A stretch of DNA of 64,000 nucleotides from Paracoccus yibinensis (GCF_030846195.1 NZ_JAVCWH010000007.1:62001-126000); one strand, 5' to 3'; counted from the stretch's first letter, positions 1-12,540 are shown. Made by a program: numbers and translations. The notes: a model not told the origin generated them from the letters alone.

Positions 1-52
1 TGGCCGTCGGAAAACGCGATGCGCTTCCAGCTTCTGCCGCCCGGCCGCCTGC

Positions 53-2473
53 CTAGATCGCCACCGGCAGCACATTCCAGATGTCGGCCATGTATCCCCG
101 GATCGTGCGGTCGGATGAAAAGAAACCCGACCGCGCGATGTTCAGGCAAGCCATCCGGTCCCAGGTTCCGCTGTCGCGATAGGCGGCGTCGATGCGGCGT
201 TGCATGGCGAAGTAATCGTCGAAATCGCTGGCAACCAGGAAGGGGTCGTCGTTCCAGGTCCGGTCCAGCAGGCTGTAATAGGACTCGGCCCGGCCGAACC
301 GGCCTTCCGATATCAGATGCAGCGCATCCTTCAGGTCCTGGCTTCTTTCGATGGCGCGGCGGGCATGGCCGGGGGTCGCAGCCTCTTGCGCGGCTTCGTC
401 CGTCCTCAGGCCGAACAGGAAGAAGTTCTCAGGCCCGACCAGGTCGCGGATTTCCACATTCGCGCCGTCCAGGGTGCCGATGGTCAGCGCGCCGTTCATG
501 GTGAACTTCATGTTGCCGGTGCCCGAGGCCTCTTTCCCCGCCGTGCTGATCTGTTCGGACAGATCGGCCGCCGGGATCAGATCCTCGGCCATCGAGACGT
601 TGTAGTTCGGCGGATAGGCGATCTGCAGATAGCGCCGGGTCACCGGGTCGTTGTTGATGGTTGCCGCCACGTCGTTGATCAGGTGGATGACCGACTTGGC
701 CAGCCAGTATCCCGGCGCGGCCTTGCCGCCGAAGATCTTGACCCGAGGCGTCCAGTCGCCGTTCGGATCGTCATGGATCCGCTTCCACAGGGCAATGGCT
801 TCCAGGATGTTCAGAAGCTGGCGCTTGTATTCGTGGATGCGCTTGACCTGGATGTCGAAGATCGCATCCGGGTCGGCCTTGACGCCCAGATCCGCCAGCA
901 GACCGTCGGCAAGCCAGACCTTATTGGCGCGCTTGACCTGGCCCAGGGCCTCGCGGAAGGCGCCATCCTGGGCATGGGGTTCAAGCCCGCGCAACTGCTC
1001 CAGGTCGGTGGTCCAGCCGTCACCGATCGTGTCGTCCAGAAGCCGGGCCAGGCCGGGGTTCGACATGCGCAACCAGCGACGCGGGGTGACGCCGTTGGTC
1101 TGGTTCACGATGCGGTCGGGGTGCAGGCGGTGCAGGTCGGCAAAGACCGTGTCCTTGACCAGATCGGTATGCAGCGCCGACACGCCGTTCACCTTGCCCG
1201 CCATGATGAAGGCCAGTTCGCCCATCCGCACCTGATCGTGCTGGACGATGCCGACATGGGCAGGCCGTCCGGTGGAGGCACGGTGGTCGTCGTCGATCAT
1301 CTGGATGATCTGCATGTGGCGCGGCAGCACGCCGCCCAGCAGCCAGGTGGACCAGCGTTCCAGTGCCTCGGGCATGAGGGTGTGGTTGGTATAGTTCAGC
1401 GTTCCGCGCGCCAGATCCTGCGCCTCGCCGAAGGGCAGGCCGTGGTCGTCCATCAGGATGCGGATCAGCTCCGGTCCGGCGATCGCGGGATGGGTGTCGT
1501 TCAGCTGCATCGCGACCTTGTCGGGCAGCAGCCGCAGATCGCCATGTTCCTGCATGAAGCGCCGCAGGATGTCCTGCAAGGACGCCGAGGTCAGGAAATA
1601 TTCCTGCTTCAGCCGCAGTTCCTTGCCCGCGTCGGTCGTGTCGTCGGGATAAAGCACGCGCGACAGGGTGCGCGCCAGCGCCTCGGGTTCCGCCGCCGCC
1701 GTGTGGTCGCCCGCGTTGAAGCGGTGCAGGTCCAGAAGCGTGGTCGGATGCGCCCCCCACAGGCGCAGCGTGTTGGCCCAGGTGCCGCCCCATCCCACGA
1801 CCGGCGTGTCATAGGCACGTGCGATCACGCTTTCGCCTGGATGCCAGACGGCGCGGCCATCCACGATTTCGACATGGCCCTTGAAGCCGACCGTATAGCT
1901 GTAGTCGATCTTGACGAATTCCCAGGGGTGGGGCTGGTTCAGCCAATCCTCGGGCGTTTCGACCTGCTGGCCGCCTTCGAACCGCTGCCGGAACAGCCCG
2001 TGTTCATAGCGGATGCCATAGCCGAAGGCCGGGCAGTTGAGCGAGGACAGCGATTCCATGAAGCAGGCGGCAAGCCGCCCCAGCCCGCCGTTGCCAAGCG
2101 CCGCGTCCGGTTCGTTGTCCAGGATCTGCTGCTGGTCCAGGCCCAGCATCGCCAGCGCCTCCTCCATGGGCTTCTCCAGGCGCAGGTTGATGATCGCATC
2201 GCCCAGCATCCGCCCGATCAGGAATTCCATCGACAGATAGCAGACCCGCTTGACCCCCTGGTCGCGCGCGGCGCGGAAGGCATCGACCCAGGTTCCCGCC
2301 ATCAGGTCGCGCACGGCATAGCTGACCGCCATCCGCCAGTCGAAGGTCGTGGCGAATTCTGCCCCGCGCCCTTGGCTGTGGGTCAGGTGATGAAGAATCT
2401 GATCGCGCAGGGCCAGGGCCGTAGGAGGGTTTTTCAAGATCGAACCTCGCAAGGGAGGGAAAGGGAATCGCAT
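53..2473 (-). CDS. glgP: Glycogen phosphorylase
   Basis: This cytosolic, PLP-dependent GT35 enzyme removes glucose-1-phosphate from the non-reducing ends of glycogen. The protein is about 806 residues, normal for the family. It carries the signature EASGTGNMKF followed by MNGALTIGTLDGANVEI, and the Lys in NMK is the expected pyridoxal-phosphate lysine. The GNGGLGRLAACF segment typical of phosphorylases lies near the N-terminus. It is the last gene of the glg operon and starts about 138 bp after the glgX stop. The ATG at 2473 has no clear Shine-Dalgarno sequence. An in-frame TTG at 2437, preceded by GCGAGG at a 7-base spacing, is a serious alternative start and would give 794 residues. Confidence 0.95.
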   Translation of the reverse strand: MRFPFPPLRGSILKNPPTALALRDQILHHLTHSQGRGAEFATTFDWRMAVSYAVRDLMAGTWVDAFRAARDQGVKRVCYLSMEFLIGRMLGDAIINLRLEKPMEEALAMLGLDQQQILDNEPDAALGNGGLGRLAACFMESLSSLNCPAFGYGIRYEHGLFRQRFEGGQQVETPEDWLNQPHPWEFVKIDYSYTVGFKGHVEIVDGRAVWHPGESVIARAYDTPVVGWGGTWANTLRLWGAHPTTLLDLHRFNAGDHTAAAEPEALARTLSRVLYPDDTTDAGKELRLKQEYFLTSASLQDILRRFMQEHGDLRLLPDKVAMQLNDTHPAIAGPELIRILMDDHGLPFGEAQDLARGTLNYTNHTLMPEALERWSTWLLGGVLPRHMQIIQMIDDDHRASTGRPAHVGIVQHDQVRMGELAFIMAGKVNGVSALHTDLVKDTVFADLHRLHPDRIVNQTNGVTPRRWLRMSNPGLARLLDDTIGDGWTTDLEQLRGLEPHAQDGAFREALGQVKRANKVWLADGLLADLGVKADPDAIFDIQVKRIHEYKRQLLNILEAIALWKRIHDDPNGDWTPRVKIFGGKAAPGYWLAKSVIHLINDVAATINNDPVTRRYLQIAYPPNYNVSMAEDLIPAADLSEQISTAGKEASGTGNMKFTMNGALTIGTLDGANVEIRDLVGPENFFLFGLRTDEAAQEAATPGHARRAIERSQDLKDALHLISEGRFGRAESYYSLLDRTWNDDPFLVASDFDDYFAMQRRIDAAYRDSGTWDRMACLNIARSGFFSSDRTIRGYMADIWNVLPVAI

Positions 2474-2610
2474 GTCACGCCGTCAAAGCGCAGAATAACC
2501 GCCGTGGGTTGATTTTCTGTTGCCAGCTTTCCGACGGGTTGAAAAGGGCCAGAGGCGCAAACCGCGCCCTGTTCACGGTATTGCCTGGAACATGGGCCGT
2601 AACGTCACAT

Positions 2611-4686
2611 TCATATCAGGTCGCACAACACAAAGGCCGCGACGCTTTCCGCCGCGATCCGTTCCACCTGCCCCGCCCGTTCATCGGGGGGACCGTTCCG
2701 CGCGGTATCAAGGCGTCTGCGCCAGTGGCCGCCCCGGTTCGCATCGGGCAGGCGCACCGACGCATCGGGGCCGTTGTTGAAAACCAGAAACACCGCCCCC
2801 GGCAGCGCGGCATAGGCGGGCGTCCCGGATGCCATGCGCATTTCCGCCGCCAGCAGGCGCAGGTCCGGGTCGGACCAGTCCGCAAGGGTCATGGGCGTCC
2901 CGTCGGCGCGGCGCCAGAACAGGTCGGGCAGCCCGTCCTGTTCGCGCGGCTGGCTGTGCAGGAACCGCCGCTGGCGCAGGATCGGATTGGCCTTTCGGAA
3001 CGCGATCACCTCGCGGCAGAAATCCAGGAACGCACCGTCCGCGCCCTGCCACCGGACCCAGCCGATCGGGTTGTCCTGGCAATAGGCGTTGTTGTTGCCG
3101 CCCTGGGAATTGCCAAGCTCGTCCCCCGCCAGGATCATCGGCGTGCCCTGGCTCAGCATGAGGGTGGCCATCAGGTTGCGGCGGCGGCGATCGCGACGGG
3201 CAAGAATCCCGGGATCGTCGGTCGGGCCTTCGGCGCCCATGTTGTCGGACATGTTGTGGTCGTGGCCGTCGCGGTTCCCCTCGCCATTGGCCTCGTTGTG
3301 CTTGTGGCTGTAACTGACGGTATCCATCAGCGTGAAGCCGTCATGGGCGGCGGTGAAGTTGACGCTGGATGTGGCCGCGCGGCCGTCATGATCGAACCGC
3401 GCCGCCGATCCGGCGATGCGTTTCGCCAGCTTGCCGACCTTCCCGGCATCGCCGCGCCAGAAGCTGCGCACCTGGTCGCGGAACCGGTCGTTCCATTCGC
3501 AGAAGGGTGCGGGATAGGCGCCCAGCTGATAGCCCCCCTCGCCCAAATCCCATGGCTCGGCGATCAGCTTCACGCGGTTCAGGACCGGATCCTGGCGGAC
3601 GGCGCGAAAGAACGGCCCGTCGCGGTCGAAGACCCCGCGCGTCCGGCCCAGCACCGAACACAGGTCGAACCGGAAACCATCGACATGCATTGTCTCGACC
3701 CAATATCGCAGGCTGTCCAGGACCAGCCGCAGCGCGAAGGGATTGTCCAGATCCAGGACATTCCCCGTCCCCGCGTCGTTCACATAGAAGCGCCGGTCTT
3801 CGGACAGCCGGTAATAGGCGGCGTTGTCGATGCCACGGAAGCACAGGGTGGGGCCAAGCTCGTCCCCCTCGGCGGTGTGGTTATAGACCACGTCCAGGAT
3901 CACCTCGATCCCGGCCCCGTGGAACCGCGCGACCATCTGCTGGAACTCGGCGATATGGCCCGCTTGCAGGTAACGCGGATCGGGCGCGAAGAAGCCATAG
4001 GACATGTAGCCCCAGTAATTCGACAGTCCCCGTTCGGTCAGGAAGCGGTCGTCCGAGAAGGCATGGACCGGCAGCAGTTCGATGGCCGTGACGCCCAGCC
4101 GGTTCAGATGATCCAGGATCGGGTCCGAGGCCATGGCCAGGAAGCTGCCGGGCCGGTCGATGCCCGGATGCAGCATGGTCAAACCCTTCACATGCGCCTC
4201 GTAGATCACGGTATCGGCCAGGGGGGTGCGCAGGGGGCGGTCCTCGCCCCAGCTGAAGGCCGGATCCACCACCACGCAGCGCGGCATGAAGGCGGCGCTG
4301 TCGCGGCGGTCGAAGGACAGGTCCGCATCCGCGTGCCCGGTCCGGTATCCGAACAGCGCGTCATGGATGCGCGGCGGCTTGGTCAGGCTTTTGGCGTAAG
4401 GGTCGATCAGCAGCTTGTTGGGGTTGAAGCGATGCCCGTCACGGGGGCGATAAGGGCCGTGGACGCGGTATCCGTATCGCTGGCCCGGCAACAGGCCCGC
4501 GATGTATCCGTGCCAGATGTGGCCTTCGCGTTCCGGCAGGGGGATGCGGGTTTCCCGGTCCCGATCGTCGAACAGGCACAGGACGACCTGTTCGGCGTGC
4601 TGGGAAAAGATGGCGAAGTTGACACCGCCTCCATCGAAACAGGCGCCAAGCGGGAAGGGATGCCCCGCCGTGATCGAATAGGTCAT
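2611..4686 (-). CDS. glgX: Glycogen debranching enzyme GlgX (isoamylase-type)
   Basis: This GH13 enzyme hydrolyses alpha-1,6 branches of phosphorylase-limit glycogen, releasing maltodextrins. The start is placed at [14 protein letters not shown] because this ATG overlaps the glgA stop as ATGA. The open frame extends further upstream, but that part lies inside glgA. Visible features are an N-terminal CBM48-like beta domain (about residues 8-100) and the GH13 barrel. The barrel motifs are DVVYNHTAEG, GFRFDLCSVLGR (nucleophile Asp), LIAEPWDLG (acid/base Glu) and NFTAAHDGFTL (transition-state Asp). The length of 691 residues is usual for GlgX. Coupling to glgA suggests degradation and synthesis are expressed together here. 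Confidence 0.95.
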   Translation of the reverse strand: MTYSITAGHPFPLGACFDGGGVNFAIFSQHAEQVVLCLFDDRDRETRIPLPEREGHIWHGYIAGLLPGQRYGYRVHGPYRPRDGHRFNPNKLLIDPYAKSLTKPPRIHDALFGYRTGHADADLSFDRRDSAAFMPRCVVVDPAFSWGEDRPLRTPLADTVIYEAHVKGLTMLHPGIDRPGSFLAMASDPILDHLNRLGVTAIELLPVHAFSDDRFLTERGLSNYWGYMSYGFFAPDPRYLQAGHIAEFQQMVARFHGAGIEVILDVVYNHTAEGDELGPTLCFRGIDNAAYYRLSEDRRFYVNDAGTGNVLDLDNPFALRLVLDSLRYWVETMHVDGFRFDLCSVLGRTRGVFDRDGPFFRAVRQDPVLNRVKLIAEPWDLGEGGYQLGAYPAPFCEWNDRFRDQVRSFWRGDAGKVGKLAKRIAGSAARFDHDGRAATSSVNFTAAHDGFTLMDTVSYSHKHNEANGEGNRDGHDHNMSDNMGAEGPTDDPGILARRDRRRRNLMATLMLSQGTPMILAGDELGNSQGGNNNAYCQDNPIGWVRWQGADGAFLDFCREVIAFRKANPILRQRRFLHSQPREQDGLPDLFWRRADGTPMTLADWSDPDLRLLAAEMRMASGTPAYAALPGAVFLVFNNGPDASVRLPDANRGGHWRRRLDTARNGPPDERAGQVERIAAESVAAFVLCDLI

Positions 4687-6110
4687 CGGTTCGTCGCAAG
4701 CCTGGCGTAAAGGGCGGCATAGGCGCGGGCCGACTGGTCCCAGCCCACGGGATGAGCCATCGCGTTCTGCTGAAGGCGGGTCCAGGTTTCGGTGTCCTGG
4801 TAAAGCAGGCAAAGCCGGGTCAGCGCGCTGCGCAGCGCATCCGCCGTCACCGGGGAAAACTGCAGGCCCGTCGCCGCGTCCCGCGCCAGGGCGGCAGGCG
4901 ATGCGTTGATGACCGTATCCGCCAGCCCCCCCGTCAGCCCCACCACCGGCACGGTGCCATAGCGCAGCCCATACATCTGCGTCAGCCCGCAGGGTTCGAA
5001 CCGCGACGGAACCAGGATCGCGTCGCCCCCGGCAATCAGGCGGTGGGACAGCGCCTCGTCATAGCCGATGCGGACGGCGACCTGCGGGTTCTGATCGCCT
5101 GCCATGCGGAAGGCGTGTTCCAGCCCGGGATCGCCCGATCCCAGCACCGCCAGTTGCCCGCCATGGTCCAGCAAGGCGGGCAGCGCCTGAAGCACCAGAT
5201 CAAGCCCCTTCTGATGCGTCATCCGCGACACGATCACGCAAAGGGGGCCGTCCGCATCGGGCAAACCCATCTCGGCCCGCAGGGCGGCCTTGTTGGCGGC
5301 CTTGCCTTCGGGGCTGTCATAGGGCTGGATCGCCGGATCGGTGGCAGGATTCCAGGCCTCGGTGTCGATGCCGTTCAGGATGCCCGACAGGGCCTCGCGG
5401 CGGTGTCGCATCACGCCGTCCAGGCCCATGCCGAATTCGGGGGTCATCAGCTCCTCGGCATAGGTCGGGGACACCGTGGTCAGGGCATCGGCACCCATCA
5501 GCCCGGCCTTCAGCGCCGAAACGCCGCCATAGAATTCATAGGCATTCATGTGGAAGCGCCAGGGGTCCAGGCGCAGCGAACCGATCCGCCCGGGGTCGGT
5601 CGCGCCGGTAAAGGCGATGTTGTGGATGGTCAGCACCGTGGCCGGGCCGCCGCCCATCTGGCGCAGGTATTCGGTGACAAAGCCCGCCTGCCAGTCATGG
5701 CCGTGCAGCACCTGCGGATGCCAGCCAAGCGCGCCATGCACCCCCAGATGCGCGCCGACCCAGGACAGCGCGGCAAAGCGTTCGGGATTGTCCGGCCAGT
5801 CGCGCCCGTCCGGGGCCATGTATGGGCTGCCCGTCCGGGCGAACAGATGGGGTGCGTCGATCGCCAGCAGATCCAGCCCCGCCGCCCAGCCGGCCAGCAC
5901 ACGGGCCGGCGCGCCGAACAGGTCGTGGAAATAGTAAACCTCGGACACGTCCCGCAGTGCATCCATCACGGCGGGATAGCCGGGCAGCAGGGTCCGCATC
6001 TGCACCCCCTGCGCCCACAAGGCGGCGGGCAGCGCGCCCGCCACATCGGCCAGCCCGCCCGTCTTGACCAGCGGTGCGCATTCCGAAGCGATCGACAGCA
6101 CCCGAATCAC
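4683..6110 (-). CDS. glgA: Glycogen synthase (ADP-glucose)
   Basis: This GT5 enzyme transfers glucose from ADP-glucose to the growing alpha-1,4 chain. The GTG start at 6110 overlaps the glgC stop as GTGA, giving 475 residues that begin [20 protein letters not shown]. The [13 protein letters not shown] motif is the ADP-glucose-binding KxGGL loop. The C-terminal domain has [18 protein letters not shown], the conserved GT-B nucleotide-sugar region. The open frame upstream of the GTG lies inside glgC and is not used here. The stop overlaps the glgX start by four bases. Confidence 0.95.
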   Translation of the reverse strand: MIRVLSIASECAPLVKTGGLADVAGALPAALWAQGVQMRTLLPGYPAVMDALRDVSEVYYFHDLFGAPARVLAGWAAGLDLLAIDAPHLFARTGSPYMAPDGRDWPDNPERFAALSWVGAHLGVHGALGWHPQVLHGHDWQAGFVTEYLRQMGGGPATVLTIHNIAFTGATDPGRIGSLRLDPWRFHMNAYEFYGGVSALKAGLMGADALTTVSPTYAEELMTPEFGMGLDGVMRHRREALSGILNGIDTEAWNPATDPAIQPYDSPEGKAANKAALRAEMGLPDADGPLCVIVSRMTHQKGLDLVLQALPALLDHGGQLAVLGSGDPGLEHAFRMAGDQNPQVAVRIGYDEALSHRLIAGGDAILVPSRFEPCGLTQMYGLRYGTVPVVGLTGGLADTVINASPAALARDAATGLQFSPVTADALRSALTRLCLLYQDTETWTRLQQNAMAHPVGWDQSARAYAALYARLATNR

Positions 6111-7359
6111 AGGCTTGCCGCCCGGTGGTCCAGCATGTCCTGGGTGATCAAGGTGATGCCTCCTTCGCTGACGCGGAACCACTTGGCGTCTTCCTGCGGA
6201 TCCTCGCCCACGACAAGGCCCTCGGGAATGACCACGCCCCGGTCGATTACCGCACGGGTCAGCCGCGCACGCCGCTGCACCGTGACATAGGGCAGCGCCA
6301 CAACATGGTCCAGCGACGCATAGCTGTTGGTATGGACCTGCGTGAACAGCAGCGAATTGCGGATCTCGGTCCCCGAAATGATGCAGCCCCCCGACACCAT
6401 GGACGACACGGCGATGCCACGGCGGTCCTTTTCGTCATGGATGAACTTCGCCGGCGGTGCGCTTTCGGAGTAGGTCCAGATCGGCCAGTCGCGATCCCAC
6501 AGGTTCAGTTCGGGGGTGAAGTCGGTCAGGTCGATATTGGCTTTCCAGAAGGCATCGACCGTGCCCACGTCCTTCCAATAGGGGGGCGCGCCCGGATCGC
6601 GCACGCAGGACACGTCGAAGCGGTGGGCCATGGCCTTGCCGTTCCTGACGATGCCGGGGATCAGGTCGTGGCCGAAATCGTGGCTGGAGTTCGGATCCTC
6701 GGCATCCTTCAGCAACAGGTCGCGCAGGAAGGGCCAGCTGAAGACATAGATGCCCATCGATGCCAGCGCGCTGTCGGGATCGTCGGGCATCCCCGGCGGA
6801 TCGGCAGGCTTTTCCAGGAACGAGGTGATGCGCCCGGTCTCGTCCACGGCCATGACGCCAAAGGCCGTGGCCTCCATCCGCGGCACGGTCAGGCAGCCGA
6901 TGGTCACGTCCGCCTGGCTTTCGCAATGCTCGCGCAGCATGATCTCGTAGTCCATCTTGTAGATGTGGTCGCCCGCAAGGATGATGATGTAATCGACGTC
7001 ATAGCTGTCCACGATGTCGATGTTCTGGGTCACGGCGTCTGCCGTCCCGCGATACCAGTGATACTCGGACATGCGCTGGCTGGCGGGCAGGATGTCCATG
7101 AATTCGTTGCGTTCGGCGCGGAAGAAGTTCCAGCCGCGCTGCACATGGCGGATCAGGCTGTGCGCCTTGTATTGCGTCGCGACCGCGATCTTGCGGATGC
7201 CCGAATTCATCGCATTCGACAGCGCAAAGTCGATGATGCGGGTCTTGCCGCCAAAATAAACCGCCGGTTTCACCCGGCGGTCGGTCAGTTCCCTCAAACG
7301 GCTTCCTCGCCCCCCGGCCAGGACAAAGGCCATCGCGCGGCGGGTCAATCTCAGCTCAC

Positions 7360-7363
<4 letters not shown>
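6107..7363 (-). CDS. glgC: Glucose-1-phosphate adenylyltransferase
   Basis: This enzyme makes ADP-glucose from ATP and glucose-1-phosphate, the committed and allosterically regulated step of bacterial glycogen synthesis. The 418-residue protein opens with the nucleotidyltransferase signature [19 protein letters not shown] and then [21 protein letters not shown]-terminal left-handed beta-helix region follows, containing [18 protein letters not shown]. The start has a good ribosome binding site (GGGGAGGATG) and overlaps the glgB stop as ATGA, so translation is probably coupled to the branching enzyme upstream. Confidence 0.96.
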
Positions 7364-9555
<2,192 letters not shown>

Positions 9556-9669
9556 GCACCCACCTTAACCGGCCCCCGCAGCAGGGCAATCCGTCACCTA
9601 ACGCCGAAACCGCCCTTCCGGTCCTACGTTAGTCGTGTTCTATCGCACCAAACCTTGCAGGAGACCCTT
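9556..9669. promoter_or_regulatory. Divergent promoter region between glgB and the alpha-glucosidase gene
   Basis: This 114-bp gap must hold promoters for both directions, since the glg operon runs left and the glucosidase gene runs right. I see no convincing sigma-70 hexamer pair and no clear operator palindrome. The glucosidase ribosome binding site (CAGGAGA) lies at its right edge. Confidence 0.5.
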
Positions 9670-11271
9670 ATGACCGAATGGTGGCGCGACGCAGTGATCT
9701 ATCAGATCTATCCCCGCAGCTTTCAGGACAGCGACGGCGACGGCATCGGCGATCTGCCCGGCATCACCCGAAGGCTTGACCATGTCGCATCGCTTGGCGT
9801 GGACGCGATCTGGCTGTCGCCCATCTTCACCTCGCCCATGAAGGACATGGGCTATGACGTCAGCGATTACTGCGACATCGACCCGCTGTTCGGCACCCTG
9901 GCCGATTTCGACGCGCTTGTGGCGCGCGCGCATGAGCTGGGGCTGAAGGTCATCATCGACCAGGTCCTCAGCCATTCCAGCGACCGCCACCCGTGGTTCG
10001 CCGAAAGCCGCACCAGCCGAGACAACGACAAGGCCGACTGGTATGTGTGGGCCGATCCGAACCCGGACGGCACGCCGCCGAACAACTGGCCATCCGTCTT
10101 CGGCGGCCCGGCCTGGGAATGGGAGCCGCAGCGGCGGCAGTACTACCTGCACAACTTCCTGATCGAGCAGCCCGACCTGAACCTGTGGAACCGCGATGTG
10201 CAGGACGCGCTTCTGGGCACCATGCGCTTCTGGCTGGACCGGGGCGTGGACGGCTTCCGGCTGGACACGGTGAACTTCTATTTCCACGACGCCCGGCTGC
10301 GGAACAACCCGCCCAATCCCGACAGCACGGCGCCCGACACCTATAACATGCAGCGCCACCTCTATTCGAAGAACCGGCCGGAGAACATCGCCTTCCTGAA
10401 GCGGATGCGCAAGCTGACCGACGAATACGACGCCCGCATGATGGTGGGCGAGGTGGGCGAAGGTGGCGACACCTCGATCCGCATCATGGCCGAATACACG
10501 GCGGGCAGCGACCGGCTGCACATGTGCTACAGCTTCGAGATGCTGAGCCACGACTTCACGGCCCGCCATTTCCGCCACACCATCGAGGGTGTCCATAACA
10601 GCGCGCCCGACACCCATGCCTGCTGGTCGTTTTCAAACCATGACGTGTTCCGCCATGTCACCCGCTGGCTGCCCTATGCCGAATCGCCCCAGGCCCTCGC
10701 GCGGCAGGCGGCGGCGATGCTCTTGTCCTTTCCCGGCACCATCTGCCTTTACCAGGGCGAGGAACTGGGCCAGACGGAAACGGAACTGGTCTATGACGAA
10801 CTGACCGACCCCCCCGCCTTGCGCTTCTGGCCCGAGATCAAGGGCCGCGACGGCTGCCGCACGCCGATGGTCTGGGACGACAGCCCAAACGCGGGTTTCT
10901 CCGTCGCAAAGCCGTGGCTGCCGGTCAAGGAACACCAGGCCGCGCGACACGTGGCGGGCCAGAAGGGCGACAATGACAGCGTGCTGTCGGCCTATCGCGC
11001 GACGCTGGCCTTCCGCAAGGCGCAGATGCCGCTGCGGCGGGGCGAGACCTCGTTCCTGGATCTGCCCGAACCGATCCTGGCCTTCCATCGCGGCATCGGG
11101 GGCGAGGCGCTGACCTGCGTCTTCAACCTGTCGCCCGACGCCGCGACGCTGACCCTGTCGGACAAGGCGGCGCTTGTCGGGCCGTCGCGGGCATCGCTGT
11201 CAGGCACGGTGCTGGACCTGCCGCCGAACGGCTTCGCCTGGCTGGACCGGGCGGTGGACCTGCTGGCCTGA
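9670..11271 (+). CDS. Alpha-glucosidase, GH13 (oligo-1,6-glucosidase/GH13_23 type)
   Basis: This exo-acting alpha-glucosidase is predicted to hydrolyse maltose and short malto- or isomalto-oligosaccharides. The ATG at 9670 follows CAGGAGA; an upstream TTG at 9655 is in frame but less likely. The 533-residue protein opens WWRDAVIYQIYPRSFQDSDG and has the QPDLNLWN segment typical of the oligo-1,6-glucosidase group. It also has GFRLDTVNFYFHD (nucleophile Asp199), MVGEVGEGG (acid/base Glu261) and FSNHD. The GFRLDTVNFYFHD stretch resembles GH13_23 enzymes. No signal peptide is visible, so it is cytosolic. Divergence from the glg operon suggests it processes dextrins released by GlgX and GlgP or imported sugars. 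Confidence 0.9.
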   Translation: MTEWWRDAVIYQIYPRSFQDSDGDGIGDLPGITRRLDHVASLGVDAIWLSPIFTSPMKDMGYDVSDYCDIDPLFGTLADFDALVARAHELGLKVIIDQVLSHSSDRHPWFAESRTSRDNDKADWYVWADPNPDGTPPNNWPSVFGGPAWEWEPQRRQYYLHNFLIEQPDLNLWNRDVQDALLGTMRFWLDRGVDGFRLDTVNFYFHDARLRNNPPNPDSTAPDTYNMQRHLYSKNRPENIAFLKRMRKLTDEYDARMMVGEVGEGGDTSIRIMAEYTAGSDRLHMCYSFEMLSHDFTARHFRHTIEGVHNSAPDTHACWSFSNHDVFRHVTRWLPYAESPQALARQAAAMLLSFPGTICLYQGEELGQTETELVYDELTDPPALRFWPEIKGRDGCRTPMVWDDSPNAGFSVAKPWLPVKEHQAARHVAGQKGDNDSVLSAYRATLAFRKAQMPLRRGETSFLDLPEPILAFHRGIGGEALTCVFNLSPDAATLTLSDKAALVGPSRASLSGTVLDLPPNGFAWLDRAVDLLA

Positions 11272-11454
11272 TCAGTCGGGCTTGCGGCGCACGAACAGTT
11301 CGAACGCCAGATAAAGGCCGGCAGCCCCCGACAGAAGCGCCCAGAAGGGGCTGCCGGTGTAAAGTTCGACCCCTGCCCAAGCCAGCGGCACGGCCACACA
11401 CAGGATCCGCACCCACAGGGGCCGGAAAAACGGGGCATTGGGGTCAACCAGCAT
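11272..11454 (-). CDS. Small two-helix membrane protein
   Basis: This 60-residue protein starts at MLVDPNAPFFRPLWVRILC, and the ATG is preceded by GCAGGAG. Two hydrophobic helices are visible (about residues 12-28 and 33-48), and the tail FVRRKPD should be cytoplasmic. I do not recognise a family. It ends convergently against the alpha-glucosidase stop with no gap and lies downstream of the LysR gene on the same strand. Its ribosome binding site is supplied by the dispersed repeat at 11462-11513. The function is unknown. Confidence 0.6.
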   Translation of the reverse strand: MLVDPNAPFFRPLWVRILCVAVPLAWAGVELYTGSPFWALLSGAAGLYLAFELFVRRKPD

Positions 11455-11461
11455 CTGACGG

Positions 11462-11513
11462 CTCCTGCTTTTGCCTTGGTTCAAATATCCCGGGGTCCGG
11501 GGCAGCGCCCCGG
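11462..11513 (-). repeat. Dispersed gene-end repeat A, copy 1
   Basis: On the minus strand a GC hairpin (arms 11497-11503 and 11507-11513) is followed by GGGATATTTG, AACCAAGGCAAAAG and CAGGAG. The same hairpin plus GGGATATTTG-N-ACCAAGGCAAAG arrangement recurs at 51363-51414 and 53887-53939, with a diverged version at 37149-37214. This copy lies between the LysR stop and the small membrane protein start and provides that gene's ribosome binding site. Confidence 0.75.
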
Positions 11514-11519
11514 CCTTGC

Positions 11520-12416
11520 CTACAATCCCTCAAGCCAGGGCGGCGTCCCGGCAAAGGCCTCCGCCACATGATCGACAAAGGCCCGCGTCTTGCGGGGCAT
11601 CGGCCGGACCGGCGGCCAGACCAGGCTGACCGGCAGGGGACGCTGCGGCAGATGCGGCAACAACCGCACCAGCCGCCCGTCGCGCAAGGCGTCATGAACG
11701 ATGAACATCGGCAGCAGCGCAAGCCCCAGCCCGCCGATCGCCATGTCGCGGATGGCATCGCCATTATTGGCGGTGATGGGACCAAGGGGCGGCGGGACCA
11801 CATCCGCAAAGGGCCACAGATCGCCCATGCGCGCGTTCAGATAGCCGATGGCATGGTGGCCCGCCAGGTCCTCCGGCGCTTCGATGGCGCCATGCACCGC
11901 CAGATAGTCGGGGCTGGCGACCAAGGCACGCGGATCGGCGCAGACGCGGCGGGCCATCAGGCTGCTGTCCTTCAGGTCGCCGATGCGCAGCCCCACGTCG
12001 AAGCCCGCGCGGCCAAGGTCGGCCAACTGGTCGTCGTAGTCCAGCACGATCTCCAGCCCCGGATGGGCGCGGGCGAAGCCGGCGATGACCGGCCCCAGGT
12101 GGCGGATGCCAAAGCTCATGGGCGCGGCGATGGCCAGGCGGCCGCGCAACTCGGCCTGCCCGCCCACGCTTTCGGTGGCCGCGACCAGTTCCGCCAGTGC
12201 CGGGCGCAGCCTCTCGGCAAGGGCCAGGGCGGCATCGGTGGGCGCAATGCGCCCCGCGTGGCGGGTGAACAGCGCCACGCCGATGGCCGACTCGAAATCG
12301 CTGATCCGCTTGCTGACCACGGACTTCGACAGATCCGCCCGCGCGGCGGCAGCGGATATGCTGCCCGCGTCCAGCACCGCCAGAAATGTCCGAATATCGC
12401 TGATCGACCAATCCAT
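11520..12416 (-). CDS. LysR-family transcriptional regulator (probable quinone/electrophile regulator)
   Basis: This 298-residue LysR-type regulator has an N-terminal winged HTH (MDWSISDIRTFLAVLDAGSI, then AAAARADLSKSVVSKRISDF) and a C-terminal periplasmic-binding-like effector domain. The start is set at MDWSISDI because that is the family N-terminus; ATGs at 12428 and farther upstream are in frame. It diverges from a dioxygenase/FMN-reductase operon, the usual layout for a LysR regulator and its target. A perfect palindrome of the T-N11-A type lies at 12444-12460 in the shared promoter and recurs at 16785-16801. The ligand is unknown; quinones or other electrophiles are inferred from the neighbours only. 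Confidence 0.85.
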   Translation of the reverse strand: MDWSISDIRTFLAVLDAGSISAAAARADLSKSVVSKRISDFESAIGVALFTRHAGRIAPTDAALALAERLRPALAELVAATESVGGQAELRGRLAIAAPMSFGIRHLGPVIAGFARAHPGLEIVLDYDDQLADLGRAGFDVGLRIGDLKDSSLMARRVCADPRALVASPDYLAVHGAIEAPEDLAGHHAIGYLNARMGDLWPFADVVPPPLGPITANNGDAIRDMAIGGLGLALLPMFIVHDALRDGRLVRLLPHLPQRPLPVSLVWPPVRPMPRKTRAFVDHVAEAFAGTPPWLEGL

Positions 12417-12443
12417 CCGGCGCAGCATAGCCCGCAGGTAGCT

Positions 12444-12460
12444 GTTCGCAAGAACCGAAC
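12444..12460. promoter_or_regulatory. Candidate LysR operator (GTTCG-N7-CGAAC)
   Basis: The inverted repeat is GTTCG CAAGAAC CGAAC, which contains the LysR T-N11-A core. It lies 28 bp upstream of the LysR start and about 80 bp upstream of the dioxygenase start. The identical arms with the same spacing occur at 16785-16801, in another promoter of this island. Confidence 0.6.
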
Positions 12461-12540
12461 GCCGCATTCCCCGCAAGACGGCTGTCACGAACGCCCTTGC
12501 TACGTCATATTGGCATCAAGCAAAGACAGGGAACCGCATC